Assembly (NCBI RefSeq): GCF_029893365.1
Contig: NZ_JARXUZ010000001.1
Coordinates: 992,001-1,056,000, forward strand
Direction of reading: 5' to 3'
Origin: Cryobacterium sp. CG_9.6
GTDB lineage: Bacteria; Actinomycetota; Actinomycetes; Actinomycetales; Microbacteriaceae
DNA: 64,000 bases
Part shown: positions 16,202 to 24,430 of the stretch, piece after piece
How the letters are laid out: every line of letters begins with the position of its first letter
How positions within the stretch are numbered: position 1 is the stretch's first letter
Program-made: the position numbers and the translations under genes
The notes under the pieces: generated by a model
What the model saw: the letters and a program-made list of their open reading frames with translations, nothing else
Told to the model about the DNA's origin: nothing
Databases searched by the model: none

Positions 16202-17214
16202 CCTTGACGGTCACGGCACTGGCCCAAGAAATGGCGATGCCGATCGTGGACGCATGTCGTCTGGTCGGGATGCCACGGTCAACGTATTACCGGCTCAGCC
16301 GTGGCTACCAGCACTACCGCCCCGTGGCTGAGGCGATCCCGCACCGCGAACGCCGGCAACCCGCAGCCTTGGACACGCACGAGCGCGCCACGATACTCTC
16401 CGTGCTCTGCGAGCCGAAATATGAAGACAAATCGGTGGTGCAAACGTACTGGCACGCCTTCGACGCCGGGACTCTCGCGTGTTCGCAGCGCACGTTCTAC
16501 CGGGTCGCCAACGCTCACCGCCTGGTCGGGGATCGTCGACGCACCCGAACCCCGCGCTCCCCGTCACCGCGCACTCCGGCCGTCGCGACGCTCAAGCCCG
16601 GGGATTTGTGGTCGTGGGACATCACCGAATTGAACGGACCCAGCTACCACGATCGGTACTACCTTTACCTGATCATTGACGTGTTCTCGCGTTACCCCAT
16701 TGGCTGGTGCATCGAGACTTACATCTCGAAGAAACGCGCTGTGACACTGTTCACCGACGCGATCGCCACCCACGGCGCCCCCACAGTCGTGCACTCCGAC
16801 AACGGGTCCTCCATGCGCTCCACAGACCTCATCAACGCCCTCGAGAGCAACGGCATCATCACCTCGTACTCTCGCCCCCGGGTCAGCGACGACAACCCCT
16901 TCTCAGAATCACTGTTCAAGACCATCAAGTACGACCCCAGCTCCCCGGACCGATTCGATCACCGCGATCACGCCCGCCAATGGACCAAGGACTTCTTGGA
17001 CCTGTATGCCACCCAACACCGCCACAGCGGTCTCGGCCGGCACACCCCAGCATCCGTCTTTGACGGCACCGCCCACCTCATCCACGCGCAACGACAACGG
17101 GCACTGGACGCCTACTACGCCCAGCACCCCACACGCTTCCGCCAACCACCCACAGCACCACCACTACCCCAACCCACAGGCATCAACACCCACCTACTGT
17201 CTCAAGCAGGTTGA
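16174..17214 (+). CDS. IS3-family transposase OrfB (DDE integrase domain)
   Basis: The catalytic part of the transposase. It has an HTH_21-like N-terminus (MPIVDACRLVGMPRSTYYRL) and an rve integrase core with the acidic triad Asp149 (WDITE), Asp209 (HSDNG) and Glu245 (NPFSES). The D-60-D-35-E spacing is the IS3 pattern, and the last part (QHRHSGLGRHTPASV) is the usual family signature. GTG at 16174 could start OrfB alone. A -1 shift within the 28-bp overlap would give OrfAB, but no obvious A6G-type slippery heptamer is present. All catalytic residues are intact. Confidence 0.87.
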   Translation: MAETKQAVLTLTVTALAQEMAMPIVDACRLVGMPRSTYYRLSRGYQHYRPVAEAIPHRERRQPAALDTHERATILSVLCEPKYEDKSVVQTYWHAFDAGTLACSQRTFYRVANAHRLVGDRRRTRTPRSPSPRTPAVATLKPGDLWSWDITELNGPSYHDRYYLYLIIDVFSRYPIGWCIETYISKKRAVTLFTDAIATHGAPTVVHSDNGSSMRSTDLINALESNGIITSYSRPRVSDDNPFSESLFKTIKYDPSSPDRFDHRDHARQWTKDFLDLYATQHRHSGLGRHTPASVFDGTAHLIHAQRQRALDAYYAQHPTRFRQPPTAPPLPQPTGINTHLLSQAG

Positions 17215-17260
17215 CAACTACCGGCTTACCGTAGCGACCACCGATACGGGTGGCGGCCAT
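17212..17260 (-). repeat. right terminal inverted repeat of the IS
   Basis: The reverse complement aligns without gaps to 15649-15697. It overlaps the last codon and stop of orfB, as in many compact IS3 elements. Confidence 0.65.
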
Positions 17261-17271
17261 GAGAGAAGCGC

Positions 17272-17586
17272 GCCCCTCCCCGCTGGTCGAGGAGCCGGCA
17301 CGCTTTTCGCCGGCGTCTCGAGACCCCGTGAGCCGGCCCCCAAAACCGCCTCACGAGGTCTCGACCACTCGCAAGCTCGCGCTCGACCGGCGAGAGGGTG
17401 GGTGCGGGCGGGCTGCGGGCCCCTCCCCGCTGGTCGAGGAGCCGGCATGCTTTTCGCCGGCGTCTCGAGACCCCGTGAGCCAGTCTCGCAGGCCAGCTCA
17501 CTAGGTCTCGACTGCTCGCAAGCTCGCGCTCGACCAGCGAGAGGGCGCTCACGAGGTCTCGACCAGCGAGAAGGAGGGCGCCCGCG
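17272..17586. repeat. two palindromic repeat units right of the IS
   Basis: Two more copies of the palindromic unit, starting near 17276 and 17424. The second is followed by a short partial copy (CTCACGAGGTCTCGACCAGC). They share the CTGGTCGAGGAGCCGGCA start and the AGCTCGCGCTCGACC end with units 1-3. The array runs up to the stop codon of the aminopeptidase gene. Confidence 0.9.
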
Positions 17587-17610
17587 GATGTGAGGGGCGG
17601 TGACGTGCGG

Positions 17611-19155
17611 TTAGGCGCGTAGGGACGCGATCCAGGCCTCGACGGCGTCGGCGGAGCGGGGGATGGCTGCCGAAAGGTTTTCGGCGCCGGTCTCGGTCAC
17701 GAGGATGTCATCCTCGATGCGCACACCAATGCCGCGGTATTCGGCCGGGACGGTGAGGTCGTCGGTCTGGAAGTACAGGCCCGGCTCGATGGTGAAGACC
17801 ATGCCCGCTTCGAGCACTCCATCCATATACATGTCGCGTCGAGCTTTGGCGCAGTCGTGCACGTCAAGACCCAGGTGATGGCTCGTGCCGTGCACCATGT
17901 AGCGGCGGTGATGACCGTTGTCGGGCAGCAGCGCCTCTTCGGCCGTGACCGGAAGCATGCCCCACTCGGCGGTTCGACGGGCAATCACGGCCATCGCGGC
18001 GGCGTGAATATCGCGAAAGATTGCACCGGGAACGGCCACGGCGAAGGCGGCATCCGCTGCCTCGCGCACGGCCTCGTAGACCTTGCGCTGCACGGGCGTG
18101 TAGGTGCCATTCACCGGGAGTGTGCGGGTGATGTCGGCCGTGTAGTAGCTGTCGAGCTCGACACCGGCATCGAGGAGCATGAGGTCACCGGGTGTCACCG
18201 GGCCGTCATTGCGCGTCCAGTGCAGAATGCAGGCGTGCGGGCCGGAGGCCGCGATGGTGTCGTAGCCCACGGCGTTGCCGTCGCTGCGAGCACGCGTGTT
18301 GAACACGCCCTCCACCAGACGCTCACCCCGGGCGTGCGCACTGGACGTCGCCAGGTCGCGCACCACGTCGTCGAATCCACGCGCGGTCGCATCCACGGCC
18401 AGGCGCATCTGCGCGATTTCCCACGCGTCCTTCACGAGGCGAAGTTCCGAGACGGCGCGGGCGAAGTCGTCGTCCACCTCGTGCACACCGTTCACCTCAA
18501 TACTGAAAGGGCTGTCGGTGGCGGTGGAACTCAGCACGCGTTCGGCGGCAAAGCGCAGGCGGCCCTCATCGATCTCCAGGGTCACGGTGGGATCGGCTTC
18601 GCGCAGCACGAGGGTCTCGCTGTCGATAAGGGCAAAGACACCGGCCAGATCGGCGATACCGCGCACGCTCACCGCGAGGTCACTCGCCACCTGAGCAATA
18701 GAGGGGCGCGGGCCGATCCAGAACTCGCCGATGTCGGGGTTGGCGTAGAACTCGTCGGAGTCGCGGCCGGCACGTTCACGAAAGTAAAGCGTGGCGTCGT
18801 GGCCACCGCTGCCGCGCGGCTCAAACACCAGCACCGCACCGGGCTCGGCGTCGCTGCCCCAGCCGGTGAGGTGAGCGAAGGCGGAGTGCGCGCGAAAGGC
18901 GTAGTCGGTGTCATTGGAACGTTGCTTGAGGCGGCCGGCGGGAACAATGAGTCGCTGGCCGGGGTACTGCGCCGAGAGGCGGTCACGGCGGGCGGCGGCA
19001 AAGGCGGCCTGCTCGCGGGCGGGAGGAAGCACCTCGGCGTGCTCGGCCCAACCAGTGGAGATGAACGTCTTGAAGCCCTCGGAACCCGGTGTTGTGGATC
19101 GGTTCTCGCTGGAGCGGGTGGGCGGGGTGATCGCGGTTGCGGTTTTATCGGCCAT
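17611..19155 (-). CDS. Xaa-Pro aminopeptidase (aminopeptidase P, M24B family)
   Basis: A 514-residue enzyme removing N-terminal residues that precede proline. The aminopeptidase P N-terminal domain spans roughly residues 45-190 (RLIVPAGRLKQRSNDTDYAF). The pita-bread catalytic domain carries metal ligands in LLDAGVELDSYYTADITRT (two Asp), GTSHHLGLDVHD (His), TIEPGLYF (Glu) and GVRIEDDI (Glu), all present. The ATG at 19155 is chosen; an in-frame GTG at 19170 is possible and the ribosome site is weak in both cases. The 3' end faces the palindromic array. Likely cytoplasmic. Confidence 0.92.
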   Translation of the reverse strand: MADKTATAITPPTRSSENRSTTPGSEGFKTFISTGWAEHAEVLPPAREQAAFAAARRDRLSAQYPGQRLIVPAGRLKQRSNDTDYAFRAHSAFAHLTGWGSDAEPGAVLVFEPRGSGGHDATLYFRERAGRDSDEFYANPDIGEFWIGPRPSIAQVASDLAVSVRGIADLAGVFALIDSETLVLREADPTVTLEIDEGRLRFAAERVLSSTATDSPFSIEVNGVHEVDDDFARAVSELRLVKDAWEIAQMRLAVDATARGFDDVVRDLATSSAHARGERLVEGVFNTRARSDGNAVGYDTIAASGPHACILHWTRNDGPVTPGDLMLLDAGVELDSYYTADITRTLPVNGTYTPVQRKVYEAVREAADAAFAVAVPGAIFRDIHAAAMAVIARRTAEWGMLPVTAEEALLPDNGHHRRYMVHGTSHHLGLDVHDCAKARRDMYMDGVLEAGMVFTIEPGLYFQTDDLTVPAEYRGIGVRIEDDILVTETGAENLSAAIPRSADAVEAWIASLRA

Positions 19156-19201
19156 ACCCCATTGTGGCACTCTGACCCGGCCCGCGCCGGGGGGCAGGCT
19201 G

Positions 19202-20230
19202 CTACCGGCTGGTGACCGTGGCCACCACGGGGCGGTGGTCGCTTCCCGCATTGTCCAGCGACTCGATCACGCGCATGTCGCTCACGGTGTAGTTCGAACT
19301 CGTGAGAACGTGGTCGATGGGTGTGCCGAGGAGCGCCGGAAGCTTCGTCGTCCACGTGCCGATGCCCCCAGCACCAGCGGACAGGGCCGCATCGTGGCAG
19401 TTGCCGAGTACGGCACCAGCTTCGGAGGAACGGCCGCTCATGTGGTCGATCGTGGCGTTGAAGTCGCCGGCCATGATGATGTTGTCGTTGCGGCACTGGT
19501 CGGCGAGCCAATCCAGATCGGTGCGCCAGTTCGACATCTCAAATTCAATCGGCGCAACCGCGTGCACGGCCACGATCGTGGGCCCCGTGCCGTCCGCGGG
19601 CGATGCCACGACAGTGGGAAGCACGGTGGTGTTACCGGGCGGACCCGCAGTGGCCTCGTTGGTCACGGTGTAGTCGCCCAGGTCGGGGCTGATCAGCAGG
19701 GTCGTCGACCGTGCCTTCGAGACCTGATCAAACGCGAGCGTGTGCACCCACATCGGTCGTCCTCCGGCCCGCATCGCCTCGGCGACGGCGATTCCCGCCT
19801 CTTCGGTGGTCTCCGGCAGCGTGACCACGTCGGCATTCTCCTCCAGAGCGAGTTTCGCGATCACCGCTGCACCGGGCGCATCCCCGAGGGTGTTCCAGCT
19901 GAGTACCGTCACGGAGTCGGCCGACGACGCGGCCTGCGCCGCAGCATCCGTACCAAGGCCTCGAGACAGGAGGATTGCAGCGTTACCGACACCGAAGAGG
20001 AGCGTCAGGACGGCCAACACGGTTATGGTGCGTCGACCTGAGCCACGGCGAGAGAACAGGAGAAGCACCAGCACCAAACCGGCGGCACCCACCACAGCTA
20101 GGCCGCGCAGCGAAACAATCTGCGCGATCACCCAGGTGTTCTGCAAGCCAACGGCCTGCGGCCACGCGAGCACAAACAGGGCCGCGGCCACCGCGGCCAG
20201 CAGGATGAAACGTACGATTCGCGTGAACAT
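19202..20230 (-). CDS. membrane-anchored endonuclease/exonuclease/phosphatase family protein
   Basis: A 342-residue protein. Three hydrophobic N-terminal segments (about residues 5-30, 40-60, 70-90) anchor an extracytoplasmic EEP domain. Motifs include VLSWNTLG (catalytic Asn), a Glu in TLPETTEEAG, AGDFNATIDHM (Asp and Asn), PIDHVL and the final SDHRPVVA (Asp-His pair). The catalytic set is therefore complete for a metal-dependent phosphoesterase, acting on DNA, lipid or another phosphodiester. Similar three-helix EEP proteins are common in Microbacteriaceae and have no assigned substrate. The stop lies 46 bp from the aminopeptidase start on the same strand, so the two may be co-transcribed. 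Confidence 0.82.
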   Translation of the reverse strand: MFTRIVRFILLAAVAAALFVLAWPQAVGLQNTWVIAQIVSLRGLAVVGAAGLVLVLLLFSRRGSGRRTITVLAVLTLLFGVGNAAILLSRGLGTDAAAQAASSADSVTVLSWNTLGDAPGAAVIAKLALEENADVVTLPETTEEAGIAVAEAMRAGGRPMWVHTLAFDQVSKARSTTLLISPDLGDYTVTNEATAGPPGNTTVLPTVVASPADGTGPTIVAVHAVAPIEFEMSNWRTDLDWLADQCRNDNIIMAGDFNATIDHMSGRSSEAGAVLGNCHDAALSAGAGGIGTWTTKLPALLGTPIDHVLTSSNYTVSDMRVIESLDNAGSDHRPVVATVTSR

Positions 20231-20325
20231 AGAATTGCAACGCTAGTGCGACACCCTGACAGACTGCCCCTGCCGGGAATGAGAGCCGATCCTGGCGTGT
20301 GCACACCGCCAACTACGATGGATTC

Positions 20326-21195
20326 ATGCCAGTCACCCGGTCGTTTCGCGGTCCCATCGATCTCCACACGCACTCCAGTGTGTCGGATGGCACCGAAACG
20401 CCGGCGGAACTGGTGCGTGCGGCCGCACAGTCCGGCCTCGGGACCGTGGCCCTGACCGATCACGATGCCACCGCCGGCTGGGATGACGCAGCCGCAGCGG
20501 CCCGGACTGCGGGAATCACCCTCATCCCCGGCATGGAATTCAGCACCCGCGTCGACTATTCCAGCGTTCACCTGCTGGCCTACCTTTTTGACCCCACGGA
20601 TGCCGCCATTGTCACGGAAATGGCCCGCATCCGGGCTGCTCGGCTGACCCGAGCCGAACAAATGGTGCAACAAATCGGCTTGGACTACGCACTCACCTGG
20701 GACGACGTTCTGGCGCAGACCACGCCGGATTCCACCGTGGGTCGACCGCACATTGCCGATGCCCTGGTTGCACGCGGCCACGCCCGAACCCGCAGTGACG
20801 CCTTCGCCGGCATCCTGCACTGGAAAGCCGGGTATTACCAGCAGCACTACGCTCCCGATCCGCTGCGCGCCGTGCAACTCGTGCGCGCGGCCGGGGGAGT
20901 CCCGGTGATCGCGCACCCCGCCACCCGCGGCGTGGCCGACCTGATGCCGGAGGCGCGGCTGGCCGAACTCGCTGCGGCTGGCCTCTTCGGTCTCGAGCTC
21001 GGACATCGCGAGAACCGACCGGAGGCCACAGCGCGACTGGCCGTTCTCGCCGAGAAATACGGGCTGGTCGTTACGGGGTCAAGCGACTATCACGGCACCG
21101 GCAAGCCCAACCTGCTCGGCGAAAACACCACCGCGCCCGAGGTGCTCGAGCGCATCATCGACGCGGCCACTGGCTCGGCACCGATTTACGGCTGA
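20326..21195 (+). CDS. PHP-domain phosphoesterase (YciV/RNase AM-like)
   Basis: A 289-residue PHP-family metal-dependent phosphoesterase. The first motif is DLHTHSSVSDG, the second is LTDHDATAG, then PGMEFST, IAHPATRG and the final SSDYHG. These are the His/Asp/Glu ligands of the trinuclear metal site. Relatives such as YciV remove nucleotides from short RNA or hydrolyse 3',5'-nucleoside bisphosphate. The ATG at 20326 is used because the upstream start at 20299 adds only unconserved residues. It stands alone, divergent from the EEP gene and convergent with the DEAD-box helicase gene. Confidence 0.87.
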   Translation: MPVTRSFRGPIDLHTHSSVSDGTETPAELVRAAAQSGLGTVALTDHDATAGWDDAAAAARTAGITLIPGMEFSTRVDYSSVHLLAYLFDPTDAAIVTEMARIRAARLTRAEQMVQQIGLDYALTWDDVLAQTTPDSTVGRPHIADALVARGHARTRSDAFAGILHWKAGYYQQHYAPDPLRAVQLVRAAGGVPVIAHPATRGVADLMPEARLAELAAAGLFGLELGHRENRPEATARLAVLAEKYGLVVTGSSDYHGTGKPNLLGENTTAPEVLERIIDAATGSAPIYG

Positions 21196-21273
21196 CCGCC
21201 ACTGGCCGCGGGCCAGACCCCGTCGTCTGCGGCGCTGCCGCATCGAAACGGATGCCGCGGCGCACAGAAAACA

Positions 21274-21312
21274 CACCGCCCCAGCCGGCCCGAGGGCACG
21301 TCTGGGGCGGTG
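21274..21312 (-). terminator. terminator of the DEAD-box helicase gene
   Basis: CACCGCCCCAG (21274-21284) pairs perfectly over 11 bp with CTGGGGCGGTG (21302-21312). On the minus strand it is followed by TGTTTTC, so it is placed to end helicase transcription. Confidence 0.7.
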
Positions 21313-21330
21313 AGCCTCTGGCGAAGCGGG

Positions 21331-22878
21331 CTAGACGGCGCCGCCGCCGGGCTGCGGCGAACGACGACGGGTGCGGCTCCGACGCAGCGGCGCGTTGTTG
21401 CCGTCGTGATGTTCGGCCCCGCCACCATCGTGGGTTCCTGCCGCCGGCGTTGCTGCCGGGGCATTCGGGTTGGTGGTGGGGCTCACCCGGGTGCGCGAAC
21501 GGCTGCGTGCGGGGCGATCCGTGCCGTCCCCTGCCGGAACACTCTCGGTGCGGGGCGGGCGGGCTGTTTCGCTGCGACCGGCATCAGACCGGTTCGGGCC
21601 GGAGCGTGAACCGGAGCGCGACGCGCCGGAGCGTGCGGTTTCGCCGCGACCTCCGCGACCGGCGGGAGCACCCGCCGCAACGTCCTTCACCGGAGTGGCG
21701 CGCAGACGGCCCTTGGATCCGGCGGGGATCTTCAGGTCGGCGTACAGGTGGGGAGAAGAGGAGTAGGTCTCGAGGGGTTCGGGCTGGCCGAATTCGAGGG
21801 CCTTGTTGATGAGAGACCACTTGTGCATGTCGTCCCAGTCCACGAATGTCACGGCAATGCCGGTCTTGCCCGCACGACCCGTGCGGCCCACGCGGTGCAG
21901 GTAGGCCTTGTCGTCTTCGGGGATGGTGTGGTTGATCACGTGCGTCACGTCTTCAACGTCGATACCGCGAGCGGCGACATCCGTTGCAATGAGAATGTCT
22001 TTCTTGCCCGCCTTGAATGCGGCCATGGCACGCTCGCGCTGCTCCTGGTTCAGGTCGCCGTGGACGGCGGTGGCGTTGAAGCCGCGGTCTCCGAGCTCTT
22101 CCACGAGCTTCGCTGCGGCACGCTTGGTGCGGGTGAAGATGACGGTCTTGCCGCGGCCCTCGGCCATCAGAATGCGGCCAATCACCTCGTCTTTGTCCAT
22201 GCTGTGCGCGCGGTACACGAGGTGCTCAATGTTCGCCTGCATGAGGCCCTCATCGGGATCGCTCGCCCGGATGTGAATAGGACGGCTCATGAACCGGCGC
22301 GCCAGTGCGACGATAGGGCCCGGCATTGTGGCCGAGAACAGCATGGTGTGGCGGTTCGCCGGTGTCTGCGCAAAGAGCTTCTCAATGTCGGAGAGGAAAC
22401 CGAGGTCGAGCATCTTGTCGGCCTCGTCGAGAACCATTTCACGAACGTTCGCAAAGCTGAGCAGCCGCTGGTGAGCGAGGTCCAGCAGACGACCGGGGGT
22501 GCCGACCACGATCTGTGCGCCAGCCTTCAGCTGCTCGATCTGACCCTCATAGGCCTTGCCACCGTAAATGGAGACGATCTTTGTCTCGCGGTTGCGGGCA
22601 GCGAGTTCGAGGTCTTCCGAGACCTGCACGCACAGTTCCCGGGTGGGAACCACGATGAGGGCCTGAACGCCGGGTTCCGGGTTGAGGCCGAGGCGCTGAA
22701 TCACGGGAAGACCGAATCCGAAGGTCTTGCCGGTGCCGGTCTTAGCCTGACCGATGATGTCCTGACCGGAGAGCGCAAGGGGAATGGTCTGCTGCTGAAT
22801 GGGGAACGGTTCGAGGATGCCCTTGGCTGCAAGGGAGTCGACCATGTCCTGGTCAATATTGAGTTCGGAGAAAGTCAC
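21331..22878 (-). CDS. DEAD-box ATP-dependent RNA helicase (RhlE-like)
   Basis: A 515-residue RNA helicase. It has a Q motif (FPIQQQTIPLAL), Walker A AKTGTGKT, PTRELCVQ, TPGRLLDL, the DEAD box in MVLDEADKMLD and SAT. The second domain has VIFTRTKRAA, TDVAARGIDV and HRVGRTGRAG. After about residue 395 comes a low-complexity tail rich in Arg, Ser, Gly and Pro, typical of RNA chaperone-like tails. GTG at 22878 (VTFSELNID) is the family-like N-terminus; a GTG at 22935 would add 19 residues. Such helicases act in RNA remodelling, often cold-induced. The neighbouring order resembles Rv3211 (rhlE) in M. tuberculosis. Confidence 0.93.
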   Translation of the reverse strand: MTFSELNIDQDMVDSLAAKGILEPFPIQQQTIPLALSGQDIIGQAKTGTGKTFGFGLPVIQRLGLNPEPGVQALIVVPTRELCVQVSEDLELAARNRETKIVSIYGGKAYEGQIEQLKAGAQIVVGTPGRLLDLAHQRLLSFANVREMVLDEADKMLDLGFLSDIEKLFAQTPANRHTMLFSATMPGPIVALARRFMSRPIHIRASDPDEGLMQANIEHLVYRAHSMDKDEVIGRILMAEGRGKTVIFTRTKRAAAKLVEELGDRGFNATAVHGDLNQEQRERAMAAFKAGKKDILIATDVAARGIDVEDVTHVINHTIPEDDKAYLHRVGRTGRAGKTGIAVTFVDWDDMHKWSLINKALEFGQPEPLETYSSSPHLYADLKIPAGSKGRLRATPVKDVAAGAPAGRGGRGETARSGASRSGSRSGPNRSDAGRSETARPPRTESVPAGDGTDRPARSRSRTRVSPTTNPNAPAATPAAGTHDGGGAEHHDGNNAPLRRSRTRRRSPQPGGGAV

Positions 22879-23022
22879 GAATATATGCCTGTCATTAACT
22901 AAAACGGGGGTGCGCTCGTCTTCTGTCTCGGGCACCGGTCACTAATCCATGTCGGTGACGTATTTCCACCTTACTGCGCGGTGTGTGCGCGAGCCAGAGG
23001 CGCGCGGTCGTATGCTGGGATC

Positions 23023-23739
23023 GTGGTCACGTGGTTCGGTCAGCGCCCGCAGCGCGTGGAGGTCCCCCGGCTCAGAGCCCGCGGGGTTTCTCACCCGAGC
23101 GTCAAGGTCGATATTGCCTCCCTGACACCTGACCTCATGCACTTTCTCGGCCAGGCCGCCTACATGGAACTCGGCGAGTTCGAGAGTCTGGCTCGTGCGG
23201 TGGCAACGGCCCCGAACCTCGCAGCCAAGGAAGGCCTCAGCGCCGCGGCCGGTCGGGCACTGTCTAAGCATCACGGTTTGATCACCGAGATTCGCCGGCG
23301 CGGTGCCGAACCGGACGAGGCAATGGAGCCGTTTGTGGCCGCGCTCGATCACTATCGCGCCCAGACTCAGGGCGGCGACTGGCACGAATTGCTGCTCAGC
23401 TGCTACCTCACCGGTGGCCTGCTGGAAGACTTCTTTGTGCGCCTCTCAGATGGGCTGCCACGGGACATCGGTCCCCGAATTGCCCTGCTGCTGGGCGAGG
23501 ATTCCGGCTCTTTCGTGCTTGTGCACGAGCTGCAGGACGCCATCAACGCCAACCCCGCGCTGGGTTCGAGGCTGGCCATGTGGGGTCGTCGACTCGTGGG
23601 CGACACGCTTCTGCTCGCGCGTTCGGCGATGCCCGTGCTTGACCCGGTGACGTCCACCGAGTCGCGCTCCGAACCGGTTTTCACCGAGCTCATTGCTGCG
23701 CACACCCGCCGCATGGACGGACTCGGACTCACGGCATAA
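23023..23739 (+). CDS. ferritin-like MiaE-type fold protein
   Basis: A 238-residue mostly helical protein. It has the ferritin-like carboxylate pattern ELGEFESLARAV ... SKHHGLITEI and HELLLSCYLTGGLLEDFF, as in the tRNA-(ms2io6A)-hydroxylase-like family that is conserved beside DEAD-box helicase genes in Actinobacteria. Whether a di-iron site is complete cannot be judged by eye, so tRNA hydroxylation is not claimed. The GTG at 23023 lies six bases after TATGCT, a good -10, suggesting a leaderless message. It is divergent from the helicase gene and ends at a strong bidirectional terminator. Confidence 0.75.
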   Translation: MVTWFGQRPQRVEVPRLRARGVSHPSVKVDIASLTPDLMHFLGQAAYMELGEFESLARAVATAPNLAAKEGLSAAAGRALSKHHGLITEIRRRGAEPDEAMEPFVAALDHYRAQTQGGDWHELLLSCYLTGGLLEDFFVRLSDGLPRDIGPRIALLLGEDSGSFVLVHELQDAINANPALGSRLAMWGRRLVGDTLLLARSAMPVLDPVTSTESRSEPVFTELIAAHTRRMDGLGLTA

Positions 23740-23741
23740 AC

Positions 23742-23774
23742 CACAGGCCCGATGCAATGAGCATCGGGCCTGTG
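23742..23774. terminator. bidirectional hairpin terminator
   Basis: CACAGGCCCGATGC (23742-23755) and GCATCGGGCCTGTG (23761-23774) form a perfect 14-bp stem around AATGA. It lies between the ferritin-like gene (plus) and the small membrane protein gene (minus). There is no long T run on either side. Confidence 0.7.
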
Positions 23775-23786
23775 ATGGAACCAGTG

Positions 23787-24104
23787 TTACGCGGTGCCGG
23801 GAGTTCCCGGCGTTCCACTCTTCATGAGGCGATGCAGCATGTTGAGGTCACCCTGATTGCGCTGCTTGGCTATAACCAGAGCAGTGACAGCGGATGCCGC
23901 GGCGGTAACCCCGAGGGTTACCCACCAGATCGCGCCGGCGTCCCACTTCCAACCGAGCCAGGTGAGGGCCACCCACACGGTTGCGGCCACGACGGTGCCC
24001 ACGGCGGGTATTAAAAGCGAACCGTGGGTTGACCGACCCGGAAGAAGGTACCGAGCCATGAGCCCCAGGAGAGTGCCTCCCAGAGACACGAACAGCAGTT
24101 CCAT
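23787..24104 (-). CDS. small membrane protein, unknown function
   Basis: A 105-residue protein with three predicted membrane helices (LLFVSLGGTLLGLMARYLL, LLIPAVGTVVAATVWVALTW, WVTLGVTAAASAVTALVIA) and a short cytoplasmic tail ending in a Gly-Thr-Pro repeat. I do not recognise a functional family. It follows the DUF3107 gene by six bases on the same strand, so they probably share a transcript, and it ends near a strong hairpin. Confidence 0.75.
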   Translation of the reverse strand: MELLFVSLGGTLLGLMARYLLPGRSTHGSLLIPAVGTVVAATVWVALTWLGWKWDAGAIWWVTLGVTAAASAVTALVIAKQRNQGDLNMLHRLMKSGTPGTPGTA

Positions 24105-24110
24105 CTGCGC

Positions 24111-24335
24111 TTAGGCGACGAAGCCGACGTGACGGGACTTCTCGGAGCCGATCTCCACGTACGCGAGGCCCACGGTCGGAATGATGTAGACCTTGCCCTT
24201 GTCGTCTTTCAGATTGAGGTAACCGGTCTGAGCGGCAAGTGCGGCCGCGACCGCTTCCTCGATCTCAGATGCCGGCTGTGAGGTTTCGAAACCAATCTCA
24301 CGGGGAGAGTTGAAGATGCCAATGCGAATATCCAC
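24111..24335 (-). CDS. DUF3107 family protein
   Basis: A 74-residue protein starting MDIRIGIFNSPREIGFETSQ, which identifies DUF3107, a short actinobacterial family with no assigned role. Strand-helix-strand composition (EIEEAVAAALA, LNLKDDKGKVYIIPTVGLAY) suggests a small alpha/beta domain. The start is GTG at 24335 with AAAGG upstream. It is divergent from adnA over 95 bp, matching the position of Rv3208A near the M. tuberculosis AdnAB locus as I recall it. Confidence 0.88.
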   Translation of the reverse strand: MDIRIGIFNSPREIGFETSQPASEIEEAVAAALAAQTGYLNLKDDKGKVYIIPTVGLAYVEIGSEKSRHVGFVA

Positions 24336-24430
24336 CAGATGAGCCTTTCGTTGCTTATCGTCAGGTTACGACAGAACGGCACACCTCCCCGACACCGTTC
24401 ACTGTCGGCGCAACCCGATACCGTTGAAAC

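Larger units (their letters stand above)
15649..17260 (+). mobile_element. IS3-family insertion sequence, about 1.6 kb
   Basis: The element carries an orfA/orfB transposase pair in overlapping frames and is bounded by imperfect inverted repeats of about 49 bp. It sits between repeat units 3 and 4 of the palindromic array. I cannot fix the outer boundary to the base or see a convincing target-site duplication, because the flanks are themselves repetitive. Both reading frames are intact, so it may still be active. The IS subgroup cannot be named without a database comparison. Confidence 0.82.

Noticed and set aside
15649..17260. Composite transposon or genomic island
   Set aside because: Only one IS copy is present, no cargo genes accompany it, and flanking genes are core housekeeping genes of normal composition.
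15186..17586. CRISPR array
   Set aside because: Units are about 145 bp, self-complementary, and lack short unique spacers of constant length; no cas genes are nearby.
17857..19215. 452-codon plus-strand open frame inside the aminopeptidase P gene
   Set aside because: Shadow frame; the minus strand has the complete metal-ligand set.
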